Under the pieces are notes generated by a model. It did no database searches and was not told where the DNA came from. It saw only the letters and a list, made by a program, of their open reading frames with translations. Below are positions 45,585 through 55,683 of a DNA stretch of 64,000 bases, piece after piece (position 1 is the stretch's first letter; each line of letters starts with the position of its first letter). The stretch covers positions 8,556,001 through 8,620,000 of the forward strand of contig JAUEDM010000001.1 in the NCBI GenBank assembly GCA_033439685.1, read 5' to 3'. The position numbers were made by a program, and so were the translations under genes. The stretch comes from Apodospora peruviana. Its lineage: Eukaryota; Ascomycota; Sordariomycetes; Sordariales; Lasiosphaeriaceae.

Positions 45585-45657
45585 GCTCGAATGGTGTAGT
45601 GGCTATCACGTCAGTCTCACACACTGAAGGTCCGCGGTTCGATCCCGCGTTCGAGCA
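45585..45657 (+). tRNA. tRNA-Val (anticodon CAC)
   Basis: Cloverleaf read by eye. Acceptor stem GCTCGAA pairs fully with TTCGAGC, with discriminator A. D arm GTG...CAC. Anticodon stem TCAGT/ACTGA with loop CTCACAC, anticodon CAC at 45618-45620. T arm CGCGG-TTCGATC-CCGCG. Seventy-three bases, no intron. A T-rich run that can end Pol III transcription follows at about 45670. Confidence 0.95.
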
Positions 45658-46121
45658 TTCACCAACCAAGCCTTTTTGCTTGTGCAGTATTGTCTCTTCT
45701 TTTTGCGGCGATACCATTGTTCTAGGTTCTTTTTTGGTTTTCTCGCTTGCTGATAGATATTCAAATATCATTTGTGAAACTCTAACCAACGCAGGCGGTG
45801 GAAGAGTTAGAAATAAAAGGCATTCATCGCATAGCAAGAAGGGAAAATAGAGATATTATCTCTCCATGAGTAGGTAAGGTATGTGGTCGTTTTGAAATGG
45901 GACACAATGAACGTCATCCTTTGATCGGCGTTGTGCCTGCGTTCCCTGGCGACGTGGCTTCGTACCACAAAGATCAAACTACCAGAAAATTGTTCCACGC
46001 CGACTCTCTCACATGCAACTCGAACTCCAGACCATCGTCACCATCGTGATTCAGCTCAGTTCAACCACAAGTCCTACCTACCAACCCACCGACCTACTGA
46101 CCGAAAACTCAAAGTTCAAAA
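45658..46121. other. Intergenic, no gene recognised
   Basis: T-rich sequence after the tRNA, then unremarkable sequence. Confidence 0.4.
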
Positions 46122-46430
46122 TCAAGCATTCTCCCCAGCCTCCTCCATCGTATTATTTCCATGACCCCCCTTTTTGTTCAGGAAATCATCAAACCCAGTC
46201 CACCCCAGCAACGCCTCGAGGGCCTCCCTCCGCTCACTTGCAAAAGCTTTCACCTGTTTCCCATTTTCCGGAATAAACTTCCAGTGCATCATTCTCTGGT
46301 CCACCGTGGTCCCGTCTTTGCTTCTGTACACATGAATGCCCGTCTCGCTGCCCATGTGCCGGTAATACTTCCCCAGCACACTTTCATACTCGCTACTCTT
46401 CTGCACCTCTTCCAGCTCTGCATTCTCGCC
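46122..46430 (-). CDS. Small hypothetical protein, 5' end unresolved
   Basis: A minus-strand frame with good protein character: ENAELEEVQKSSEYESVLGK, then YYRHMGSETGIHVYRSKDG, RMMHWKFIPENGKQVKAFAS and ALEALLGWTGFDDFLNKKG. It lacks an in-frame ATG at its 5' end and probably has an upstream exon. Family not recognised; the charged, helical text suggests a small cytosolic protein. Confidence 0.4.
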   Translation of the reverse strand, partial: GENAELEEVQKSSEYESVLGKYYRHMGSETGIHVYRSKDGTTVDQRMMHWKFIPENGKQVKAFASERREALEALLGWTGFDDFLNKKGGHGNNTMEEAGENA

Positions 46431-46500
46431 TCCTCCATGTTGGGTTCCTTGAACCGGTAAACAACCATCTCCAAGGTCCTTAGTTTGCCACTGTTGCCTT

Positions 46501-46839
46501 TTGCCCCACTACACCTTTGCATTAACGCCAACAGTGTTATTTTCTGAAAATAAATTCAGGATTCTTTTTCGCAACCGTCACTCATTTCCTCCCTCCTATC
46601 GCCACCCATTTCCGCCGGGAACGAGGGGTTACCTTGCCGACCACGTCCATGGCTTCTACACCTCCTTCGAAAAGTTCGACACCCACGATAGCATCTCGTA
46701 TTACAGCCTGATGTACTACGGAGGTGTCGCCCAGGCAGCGTATGTGTCTGATTTGGTCTTCCTTACCATCACAGTTGTTGTTCTTTTCTGGGCATTCGAT
46801 CACTACGAGACGAAGCAAAGCCGGATTGAGGCAGTTTAA
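46501..46839 (+). CDS. Putative small membrane protein
   Basis: A 112-residue frame. The first 45 residues look non-coding, but the end reads GFYTSFEKFDTHDSISYYSL, then YYGGVAQAAYVSDLVFLTI, TVVVLFWAFDHYETKQSRIE, with one clear transmembrane helix. It may be a real C-terminal exon whose upstream part is spliced. No family recognised. Confidence 0.3.
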   Translation: MPHYTFALTPTVLFSENKFRILFRNRHSFPPSYRHPFPPGTRGYLADHVHGFYTSFEKFDTHDSISYYSLMYYGGVAQAAYVSDLVFLTITVVVLFWAFDHYETKQSRIEAV

Positions 46840-49063
46840 GGCGAGATGGCGGCGCCCAATACAAACGAGAAGGAGTTCTCTCAGGCTTAGGTTGTACCAA
46901 GCAAATGGCCGAGATGTTGAGAAGGGGATAGTGTATTGGTAGGTGGCTACGCAGGACTTACTGTCACCAACCGTTAGCCGACATCTACCTCAACGTATCT
47001 CATCTGTTTACACGCCATACGCCTTTGGCTGGCGCGGAGATCTTATCTCGTCTATCTGCTTCCTTTCTTCCATACCGATCTGCCGTATTCAAAAGACGAT
47101 CCGCCCAGATTACAAAAGACGGTTGACAACAGAAAGGTGCCGAGCGGGCGGGACCGACGCCGCTTGGTCAAGTCATACAAAGGGGGGGGAAGGTGTAGAC
47201 GACAGATTGAAATGTACCTTGGTTTGGGGACAATCTTAAATAGGTTGAAACAAAAACGGGGGTTGGCAAAGCTAAGATACTAAAACAGATGTATCATCTC
47301 GTGAGAACTGATACGCTGCCTACGGCAGCTCTGGCGGCGGGATATCTTTACGGTGGAACGCCGTTGCATACTTGTATGTCGTTAACCCTGCCGACACTGT
47401 CCCTCCACAAGCCGCTTTAAGTTGCTTCATATCGGTTCTACCCCCCTTCATACTCGCTTGTTTTAAGACGTCAGGTAGACACATCTAAGTATCTCCGGAT
47501 AGCTGGGCCGCGCTTACCGACATGCCATAAATCTTGCAGTAAGATCTCATACTTAATGTCCTCCACGCGGTTCCTTAAGACCCGGTCTCCGAAATCTTCT
47601 ACGAGGCCATTGGTCGGCAGAGGCCATCTCTAGAGAAATCCAAAGTTAGAAACAAACCAGATCCTGCGATATTGCGAGATTTGAGTGAAACTTATACTCC
47701 TTAGACCAGGTGCCCACCACACCCCTGGCAGACTGGATCCCTCCAATCTGGATTCCACTCTCCCACTTGTGACTGTCTCTCCTAACGTAAGCCTCTTGCG
47801 TCCAATGCTGGCTGACTCGTCAAAAGCCCGCTTGCATTTCGTTCCATCGCGGGCCGCTGACTGCAGTTTGATTAGAGGGATTTGAATCTAAACGCATGAG
47901 CCACGTTTTATGTATCGTGAGCCGGGGAGGCTGGGAGGGTGCAACAAATGCCCGTCTTGAAGACGCTGTCACACGGTTTCAGCAGGTAGAGAATTATTGC
48001 AAGACGGAAGCCGAGCGCTTACTCTCCGAGCGACGTATCTTGGGACAGTTAATTGGGCATTGCATCGTGGTCAGTATTGTACCATATCTCTAAGAAATAT
48101 AGCTAATAAAGGCTTTAGAATTTCCTAACGGCACCGTCAAGACACAACACACCAATAAACTTAGCGATATTGGTGGTAGTTGGGGCAAGATGACAGCAGC
48201 CATCACACTCTTGCCGAACACTCTCCGACACTGGCAGCGTCCGCCCCAATTTTTATTGATAGCGGTCTGTATATTATTGTCCGTTCAGCGAACGCGACAG
48301 CGCACATATATCCTTTGAATGGTCATGGAGTATGTGGATGAAGCCCAGAAGCTATCTTACTCACCAGTGTCCGCATCGTCGCTATCATTCATCTCGGACT
48401 CGGCGTCGTCACCTACCTCATAGCTGCTGGAGGGGCCTTCCTCGCCATCTCCATCGTTTAGGCTCAGTACACCTCCGTAATGCATGCATGAAATCCGGCA
48501 GGGCCAAAATGTGGCGAGGCTTGCGGGGAGATGTTTACGTGGTCGTATGATCGGAATCGGCATCGCAAGATCTACACGGGGTGGGCCGGTGGTGGGCGCT
48601 GATGATCGGGTTCAAAGCAAGTTTGGATGGAATTATTAGCTGGCAAGTGGATGTAAAAAGATTATATGTGTGTCATTTAATCATTATGAAGGTTCTGGAA
48701 GTTACTTCATTACTTCACCTCATATTAACGGAGTCCGGGGTTTCAGAGACTGTCCATCGTCATATCATTCGGCTGTGAGTGTCGTAGCCAACACCTACCG
48801 ATCTGCGGGGCTTACCGTACCCAACTGATATGCAATGCAACGTGACTTTGCTCAGACGTGAGCCTTTCAGGCTTTCCCTTTACTGTTTGGTCAGCATATT
48901 CCTGCCCAACTTGAACTCATGTCTCACGACGGGGTAAACATACGCCGATTTATTACCACCTCCACCCGTTATATGCCAACTCCCCGTCTTCCTTGCGCGA
49001 GTACAGCAGCCGCCCCTCAAACATTCAAAGTTTACACAAATCCAGGGTGTCCAACCGGTCAAC
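46840..49063. other. Gene-poor, partly AT-rich and decayed
   Basis: No supported gene in 2.2 kb. AT-rich text around 48080-48310 resembles RIP-mutated repeat. A minus-strand acidic fragment (GDGEEGPSSSYEVGDDAESE) at about 48360-48470 ends at a good donor GTGAGT and may be one orphan exon. Confidence 0.35.
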
Positions 49064-49615
49064 ATGTCCGTCTTTGCACTCGCAACATCAACCGAGCACG
49101 GGTTCAGCAAGACACCCGTACCATCCTTCACACTGATCACCGGTCTCGGCATCCAAGGCGACTGCCACAGCGGGGAGCACGTGCAGCACCGCAGCCGCTT
49201 ACACATCCAGCCGCCGCCGCCGAACCTGCGCCAGGTTCATCTCATTCCCAGGGAGATTCTCGACGCTGTCAATCTCCAGCCGGGCGAGATTGGGGACAAC
49301 ATCACCACGGCAGGACTAGACTTGCTCGCCATGGGGACGGGAACCAGGCTGCGCTTTGTCCCTGGGGAGGGAAGCGAGGACGACGGCAAACCGCAACCGG
49401 TTGTTGTCCTCCAAGGCGTGCGCAACCCCTGCCCGCAGATAGATAAGTTTCGTCCGGGACTGAAGGAGCTCTTTATCACACGCGATGCCGAAGGCAAGAT
49501 TGCAGCGAGAACAGCTGGCGTGATGGCCACGGTTGAGGTGGGCGGTGTGGTGAGCGAGGGCATGAAAGTCGTGGTGGAAAGCCCTGCTGAGTTTCGGGCT
49601 TTGCAGTGCGTTTGA
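49064..49615 (+). CDS. MOSC-domain protein
   Basis: A 183-residue intronless protein with the MOSC fold found at the C-terminus of molybdenum-cofactor sulfurases and in stand-alone sulfur-carrier or Moco-binding proteins. It reads GLGIQGDCHSGEHVQHRSRL, NLRQVHLIPREILDAVNLQP, GEIGDNITTAGLDLLAMGTG, VVVLQGVRNPCPQIDKFRPG and AARTAGVMATVEVGGVVSEG in the family's normal order. The Cys in GVRNPCPQID is the conserved reactive Cys of the family. No signal or membrane segment, so probably cytosolic. Start ATG 49064 gives an N-terminus of normal length. A role in detoxifying or reducing N-hydroxylated or sulfur compounds is family-level inference. Confidence 0.9.
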   Translation: MSVFALATSTEHGFSKTPVPSFTLITGLGIQGDCHSGEHVQHRSRLHIQPPPPNLRQVHLIPREILDAVNLQPGEIGDNITTAGLDLLAMGTGTRLRFVPGEGSEDDGKPQPVVVLQGVRNPCPQIDKFRPGLKELFITRDAEGKIAARTAGVMATVEVGGVVSEGMKVVVESPAEFRALQCV

Positions 49616-50778
49616 ACGCGTTTAACTGGGGTACTCTATATAAGGAGCAATGGAGAGAGCCATGAAAAATAAATATATGAAGTAGATAGCGGATAATCAC
49701 TCGTGCTCCCTCCCAATCTCTGTTCAAAAGTTGTCGACGTGCGTGGTCTAGGTTCTACACCGTTCGTACAAGTCGTCCCCACAACCCAGCAATACGACTG
49801 CTTTCCTCCAATTCTCAGCGCATCTCGTGCCCCTCCATTTGTTGTCATAACTTACGACTGCCATTGTGGTTCATGGTCTTGAGCCAGCTGCGGCGGATCT
49901 GGCCTGAACTCTCTCTCTGTAATATTCTGAGCCAAATTTGAAGTAGTCCACCATGAAGGGGCGATAAAAAAGACCGTGTGGATTTTGGTCCCTTTGAGGA
50001 CAATCTTGATGTGAAGCTTCACGTGGAGCGGAGGACTTTGGAGATCGTGGAGAACTCCCTCGTACGAGCCGGACGAAGACCTCCGCCTATAAGACAAAAA
50101 AAGATTCGTTAAATGTAATGTTACACTTTCTGCTGCCTGTCCGCGTATTATGACTATATTGCTGAACAAGCAGTTGGTTGCGCTGTGTGGCATGCTAAAG
50201 AACCGTATCGGCTCCTGCGCGGCGGGTGCTCACCTGGCTTCTAGCAAACACCGTATCACCGAGGATCCGAGGGCCAGGAGCACATTTAGCCGGCACAAAC
50301 CTGAGCAGATACGAGGTCCATAGCGCCCAACAGCGTGACATACACCTCTCGGGTCCAACATGGGACTGTGCTTAACCACAACCAGCGTAACCTGGAATAC
50401 GGGTCGTAGGGCTGGCCGGAACAATATCAGGGTTGGGGGCCGGCCGGCAGCTCGTATGCGGCTCCGTTCCTACGCCACGGTATGATCCCGGCTTAGCACC
50501 CCTACTTATCCTATTGGCAGCACTTTGCAGATGGTCTCATGGGCAATCCAAAGTAAATAATCGTAACGGGGCTGTTCATCTTCAAGACCTTCAGCTACAC
50601 CGCTTTGATGTGAGACCACTTGAGGTATAAAGACCGCAGACCTCGCTTGTGGAACAACTCTTCACTCATCATTCATCCTCATCGCAACAATAAAACGAAC
50701 AAACCTCGACTCACAGCATCTCATACCTCTCCAACCAACTTCTCATTTCCAACCAACCAAAACTATTCAACCTTCAAA
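49616..50778. other. Intergenic, no gene recognised
   Basis: About 1.2 kb without convincing coding text. The last 130 bases (C/A-rich, ending TTCAAA before ATG) are a typical fungal promoter/leader of a secreted protein gene. Confidence 0.4.
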
Positions 50779-51328
50779 ATGAAGCTCACCTCAGTCGCAC
50801 CCCTCCTTACCACTGCTACCATCGCAGCCGCCGCCCCCTTCATCGACCCAGTCATCCTCCCGATGCTTCCCATAAACGTCTTCAACGTCACCGACTTTTA
50901 CGCCGGCTCCATCCCGCACTCCGTCTGGAGCACGTTCGTCCTCCCCACCCCTTTTTTCTCCTTTCACCTCTCACTAACTCTCTTGATACAGCACCAAATT
51001 CTCCATCTCGGTAACCACAATTCAGCCTCCAACCCTCTGCACAGCGGAAACACAGTCCTACCAGCACGTAGGCGACTTCACTCAAACCAACTGCACCGAA
51101 CCGACGGTGAGTTTCACCCTCACGCGCACGGGTCAGACCGATCAGGGCGCCGAGCTGGATATCTTCTGGGCTTTGGGCGACAAGGGGCTGATGAAGGGCA
51201 CGTACTTGATCCCCTCGAGCCAGTTTGTGGCCAGCGGGCTGGGGACGAGTGTGCATGAGGACTATACGGGGCCGAGGGATTTTAGTGTGCAGAATGTGAC
51301 GCTTGTGAAGTCAATTTGGGGAAACTAA
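50779..51328 (+). CDS. Small secreted protein
   Basis: Two exons, 50779-50933 and 50992-51328, giving 163 residues. The intron (GTTCGT...ATACAG, 58 nt, pyrimidine-rich 3' end) joins PHSVWST to TKFSISVTTIQPPTLCTA in phase. Residues 1-19 (MKLTSVAPLLTTATIAAAA) form a signal peptide. The mature part begins INVFNVTDFYAGSIPHSV and has two cysteines, in TLCTA and TNCTE, then beta-rich text (ELDIFWALGDKGLMKGTY) with several N-glycosylation sequons. The layout recalls AA1-like small secreted proteins, but I cannot confirm the family. A role as an effector or surface protein would be pure inference. Confidence 0.8.
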
Positions 51329-51807
51329 GTGCAATCGGTGTGAGGCGGAGAGGCGGAGAGGGGATGTTGGGAGTATGGGGAGAGTGAGGAAGGAGGGAGA
51401 CGGAGGGAGAGAAAGAGTAGATACATAATGTTTAATGTTTGGAGATAATTCAGACGAATGAAATACAGCATGCTGCACCTAAGTACCTTTATGAACTTGC
51501 AGCCATGACAGCTGGGCAGCAAGACTCTGTGTTCCATGTGCTGGTTGGTGCTAATAAGCATCTGTACCATTTCTTTGTGCGGATTGTTAGGTGTGTGGTC
51601 CTCTACTTGCTCTAATCAAGGTACCTCAGGCAGGGAGTAACTGCCGGTCAATAATCTCCATGGAAATGTCGTGGCCCTTGGGCAGAATGAAGTCACTGGC
51701 TAACACGAACGAAAGGTAGATGAACGAAGTTTTCCAATCATCAACTTCGACAATCCCAACATTCAGATCAAGTCTATTAGCTCGTCGAATCGTTCACTAC
51801 CCTCGAA
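51329..51807. other. Intergenic, no gene recognised
   Basis: About 480 bases with purine-rich sequence just after the secreted-protein gene; no supported gene. Confidence 0.4.
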
Positions 51808-52541
51808 TTACGCTCCCCCAACCGGCGCTGTAACCAGCTCAACGGGCTCGTCTTTCTCGGGCTTGGGAGCTTCTCCGTCCTTCTGAGATTCAACTACCAG
51901 CGGGGGACATTCCTCCATAGGAGTACCCATTGCCGACATCGCCGTCTGCATCGGATCACCGCCTGTCGGGTATATTGTGTTGATATTGTGTTAATCGAGT
52001 TTTGCATCGGAGTACCCACCCGGTGCATCGGCTCAGTCGGTTTAATCGAATACCTCTCCCGTTCACGTACCAACATGTTGAGATCCTCGGGTGTTATATC
52101 AGCAATCAACACGTCAGCTCGTTTCCACACCTCCGCCGCATCCCATACAACCGCCACCATCCCTTCATGGTGTCCCTCTGTAGTAGTACCGTCACCAGCG
52201 AGTCACTTCTCCACAAACTGCCTCGCATTGGGGACCGCCAGCAACCACAAGTCACGGAACTCCTGAAAGCGAACCTCCAGAAGCGCGACAACCATCGCGG
52301 TTAATGCGGCAACCATGGTAGGGACGCCCTTTAAAATCTCGGTGAGCTTGTCACGGACTGTGTCGCCGAAGATGCCGCCCAGCCCTCCACCAAAGTCGAA
52401 TCAGCCATTTGTTTGCTGGGACCCCAAAATGTGGTTGACGTATTGCCAGCGTTGCTTTTGTAGGTCAGGCTGGTTTTGAGGATTCGATGATTAGTCCTGC
52501 CACGATTGTGCTTCGTGCCCTGCTTGGCGTGTCCTTGACAT
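51808..52541 (-). pseudogene. Pseudogene with RIP-type nonsense changes
   Basis: Collinear coding text from ATG 52541 (MSRTRQAGHEAQSWQD) to a stop at 51808. It is interrupted by in-frame TAA (52493-52491), TGA (52403-52401) and TGA (52205-52203), and by a one-base shift at about 51965. Between the stops it reads NPQNQPDLQKQRWQYVNHIL, FGDTVRDKLTEILKGVPTMV, VRFQEFRDLWLLAVPNARQF, then AVVWDAAEVWKRADVLIADI and TPEDLNMLVRERERYSIKPT. It ends with an acidic tail (AMGTPMEECPPLVVESQKDG). Each stop is one transition away from a sense codon (CAA, CGA/TGG, TGG), exactly what RIP produces. The family is unknown, but the text is strongly protein-like. Confidence 0.65.
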
Positions 52542-52694
52542 TATGCTTCTTCGCTCTTTCGACATCATGAAATCCATCCCCTTAGACGCCGCTATGGACT
52601 GTCTGAGCCGGTTACCTACAGGCCGCTCAGACAAATAGTCCTGATTTTTTCATGTGCTTGTAAAGGTGTGAGGGAGTAGCTGACCCGACCGCGG

Positions 52695-53075
52695 TTAGTT
52701 GGGGATCAACCAACTCAGTAATCCGAAAACCAGAGGCGGTATCATGAAGAGGAGTAACATCAGCAGCGTTAGCCGTGCTGTAATTGAGGGGATATCCACG
52801 TAGATCCTCTTTTTGAGACGAAGGAGTTTTCCGCCCGGAACAGCTAGCCTTGGAAATATGTCATGAGCGCTAGATGTGAGAATACGCCCGGTTAGCCATG
52901 CTTTGGACTTGTACAGCATATTGAAAATCCATCGGGGCTTGGTTGCCATGAGCATCGGCTTCAGGCTGGTCGCGTATATTTGGCTGTTATCCTGAAGTCT
53001 TCTGGCTAAACTGATGACGGCTAGGTACAAAACAGTCAGCTTATGTGTTATATAAAGTTATATAAATATGGTAGT
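52695..53075 (-). CDS. C-terminal exon of a putative membrane protein
   Basis: An open minus-strand frame without an in-frame ATG at its 5' end: LYITHKLTVLYLAVISLARR, then SLKPMLMATKPRWIFNMLYK, SKAWLTGRILTSSAHDIFPR, LKKRIYVDIPSITARLTLLM and LLLFMIPPLVFGLLSWLIPN to the stop at 52695. The last 25 residues form a transmembrane helix. It is probably the 3' exon of a gene whose 5' part is spliced or decayed to its right, next to the VWA remnant. Family not recognised with certainty. Confidence 0.45.
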
Positions 53076-53166
53076 AGGGTAGCTTTTACCGTAAATGCTC
53101 AGCCCTGTGAAGATCTGTTTGGCGTAAGTATGGAGTAAATAGTAACGATTTGAGGTGAGTTAAGAA

Positions 53167-53193
53167 AGAAAGAAAGAAAAAAAGGGAGAGGGA

Positions 53194-53239
<46 letters not shown>
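53167..53239. repeat. AG/GA microsatellite with GAAA repeats
   Basis: A GAAA run followed by GGGAGA units and an uninterrupted (AG)n run from about 53197 to 53238. It lies in what seems to be an intron or 3' flank of the VWA remnant. Confidence 0.9.
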
Positions 53240-53241
<2 letters not shown>

Positions 53242-54890
53242 TGGGGGGCAGAGTCCTCGCCTCGCAATTACTGGATTGCAGATGTCACAGATGTGAACAG
53301 AAACGCCCTTCTTGGCGTTGCTGACACAGCCGGTGATGGGAGTGAGCCTCCTGAAAGAAGGGTTGCTCATATCGAAACTAGGCTCAAGTGGTGAGTTTCC
53401 TGACTCGCCAACCGAGCTCCAATCTCCGTCGCTTTCTTCTGATGAAGTCTCCGAATCCTCCAGAGCATAGGTGAGTTGTTTTGTGCCGCCTTGAGCCAAC
53501 TTGTCAGTCTGAATCAAAGGTGTCGCAGGTGGCGGTGGCGCGGGAGGAGGACGAGATGTGGCCGTTAATATCGGGTTTGTCGAGAAGTGGTGAACCGGGA
53601 TGGTCACAGCTTTTGACACAGTGTCTCTTCCGTGATCTTTGGTGTCATTCGAAGTTCCGGGTCCCAGGAATGGTAGCAGTTGACTAGTACCGTCATAAAC
53701 AGGTCGACCTCGGGGACGTAGCAGCCCTAAATCATCGTCCACCGCCTTGCCATCCACCATCTCAACCTGCGCCTGCTTCTGTTTAGCAACTTGCTCGATC
53801 CCCGGGTTGTCCTCTTTAATCGCGAGGAAGCTTGTCCATTGCGAGACAATCGACCGCCGAAGCCCAAGCCAGAACCTCGGGTTGATCCGCGCTGAATCCA
53901 GCTTTGCCTCCTCCCCAGGTCCTCGAATAAAGATCTTGCGGCAAACTTGTGGATGCTCTGACTCTTTTCCTGGAGAAGCCGGACGGGGATTATGATGCTA
54001 ACCTCCTCCCCGGTGACGGTATCCGTGGTAATAACAATAACAGAGTGGCACCGGTCTTGCTGGCTGCCCTCAAAGAGGTAAAAGATCGATGATGAGAAAA
54101 GGGAGACAATGTTGACATATCGAACGGAGACCGTTGCACGATCGCTTGGCCATCTTCCCCGACCTCGGTGGACGCGCCACTATCAAGCTCGAATTGGATG
54201 GGTCCGCAATGCCTCGTCAGAGCAGCTGAAAGGATCGCAACCATGCGACTCTCCCAGCTTCCCTGGTGTGTAGCCGGGTTGATCTCAGCGTATCCGCCGC
54301 CAGCCTTCGCCATGCCCTTGACAAACTCCTGACACACGGCGTTGCCGATTCCAATCGCGAAGAGCCGAATTCTTCCTTGAGAGACTTGTCTAGACGCGGC
54401 CACAAATTCGATCGTCTCGTCGTGGAGCCAGACTTCACCATCCGTGAGCACGGCAACGTCCATCGCGCAGCTGTGTCCCCGAGCTGCGACGACAGCCTGG
54501 AGTGCAGGTAGGAGTTCCGTGCGGCCAGGTAAGCATTGAAGTTGTTTGAAACGTACGCAAGAGCCTCGGTCCTGGTTTGTTGGTTGCAGTGACGCAACTG
54601 GGCCCACAGGGAGGTGTTTCGTCTGCCGGGTTATCACGAACTTAAATGTGAACTTTTTAATCTCACCACTCTCGGGCCAAAACGTCGAAGCACCCATATT
54701 TCCGACGGGACCGTCATCGAAACTACTCGTCAACCAAGCCTCTCTCCGGGTCATCACAACCGAAAACTTCCGGCTCGAGAATAGCTCTCTTACACAGAGG
54801 GAAAGGCCTGCCACCGGCTGGCTGTACCCAGTGGCCGTCCATCTGGTGCTTTCACGTTCCGAGCTCCTCTGCGCCCGACTTGGGGACTGA
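53240..54890 (-). pseudogene. VWA-domain (VIT/VWA type) gene, frame-broken
   Basis: A mould family with a von Willebrand A domain. Recognisable pieces in order: LWAQLRHCNQQTRTEALAYV (about 54605-54545), TELLPALQAVVAARGHSCAM, DVAVLTDGEVWLHDETIEFV, RLFAIGIGNAVCQEFVKGMA, KAGGGYAEINPATHQGSWES, then FYLFEGSQQDRCHSVIVITT, SIHKFAARSLFEDL and RRSIVSQWTSFLAIKEDNPG. A Pro/Ser-rich tail follows (SRPPPAPPPPATPLIQ). Frames change at about 54530, 54110 and 53890 without usable introns, and the N-terminal DxSxS metal site is not visible. This indicates decay of a once complete gene. The tail after 53760 is still open over 200 residues and includes CDICNPVIARRG. Confidence 0.6.
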
Positions 54891-55683
54891 CTGTTCGGGA
54901 ACCAATAACATTTTGTATGCGGCTTGGAATTAAAGTAGGGGTAACAAAGTAAATCATAAAGCTGGCTCACCAGATACATACTCGGCAACTGGGTGAGCGA
55001 GTGAGTGCCTCAGCCACCAGGGGCCTGCATGACCGCAGAGGCTTTTAGACATGGGATGACATCCCGTCATGATATCGGACTTGTGGCACGTGTGCCTCAT
55101 AAAAGGTATAGGTATACGGGGACTCTGTGGTTTGCTATATCCAGTTTACGTCCCAAGACAAATACTAGACCTAGCTGATCTTGGTGTAGATGACTACTGA
55201 TAGGTGTTGATTTTACTTTAAGGGTGTGGTGAGTCACTGCTAAGTCCCGGGGACCTGACGCGGGCTAGTATCCCCGTGGCCATCGGAAGGTCCTTGTGGC
55301 CTTTGGTTCCGGCAGGAGTCTGGCAATTGTTTTGCCAGCTGACTCGGAGCCTGTTTTCCGAGGAGGAATCACACCGCGGCTCAAAGGCGTCTGTCAGCCA
55401 ATCTTGTCTTTACATCTGCCGCCAAAAGCTTGTCTTCCCAACGCTCGCGCTTAACAGTCTTGACTGCTCTTCAACGAGTAAGTAGGTAATCTACAAGGGT
55501 AGAAAACGCTACGAGTTCGAGTCATAACCAAAGAGCGCTTGGTCCAGGATAGCGCTGAGTACCTTAACTGTCAAGTTGCCAGGTTACCGAGTTCAGCAAC
55601 AAAAAGAAGCGGTAAGCTGTTGGCCGATAGCCCTTATTAAACTAGATAGAACAGTCCAAATCCAAATAACCTACTGAAACAAG
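54891..55683. other. Intergenic, no gene recognised
   Basis: About 0.8 kb between the VWA remnant and the HET gene 3' end. No conserved text. Confidence 0.4.

Noticed and set aside
48919..49446. Plus-strand frame of 175 residues overlapping the MOSC gene.
   Set aside because: Shadow frame of the clearly coding MOSC frame.
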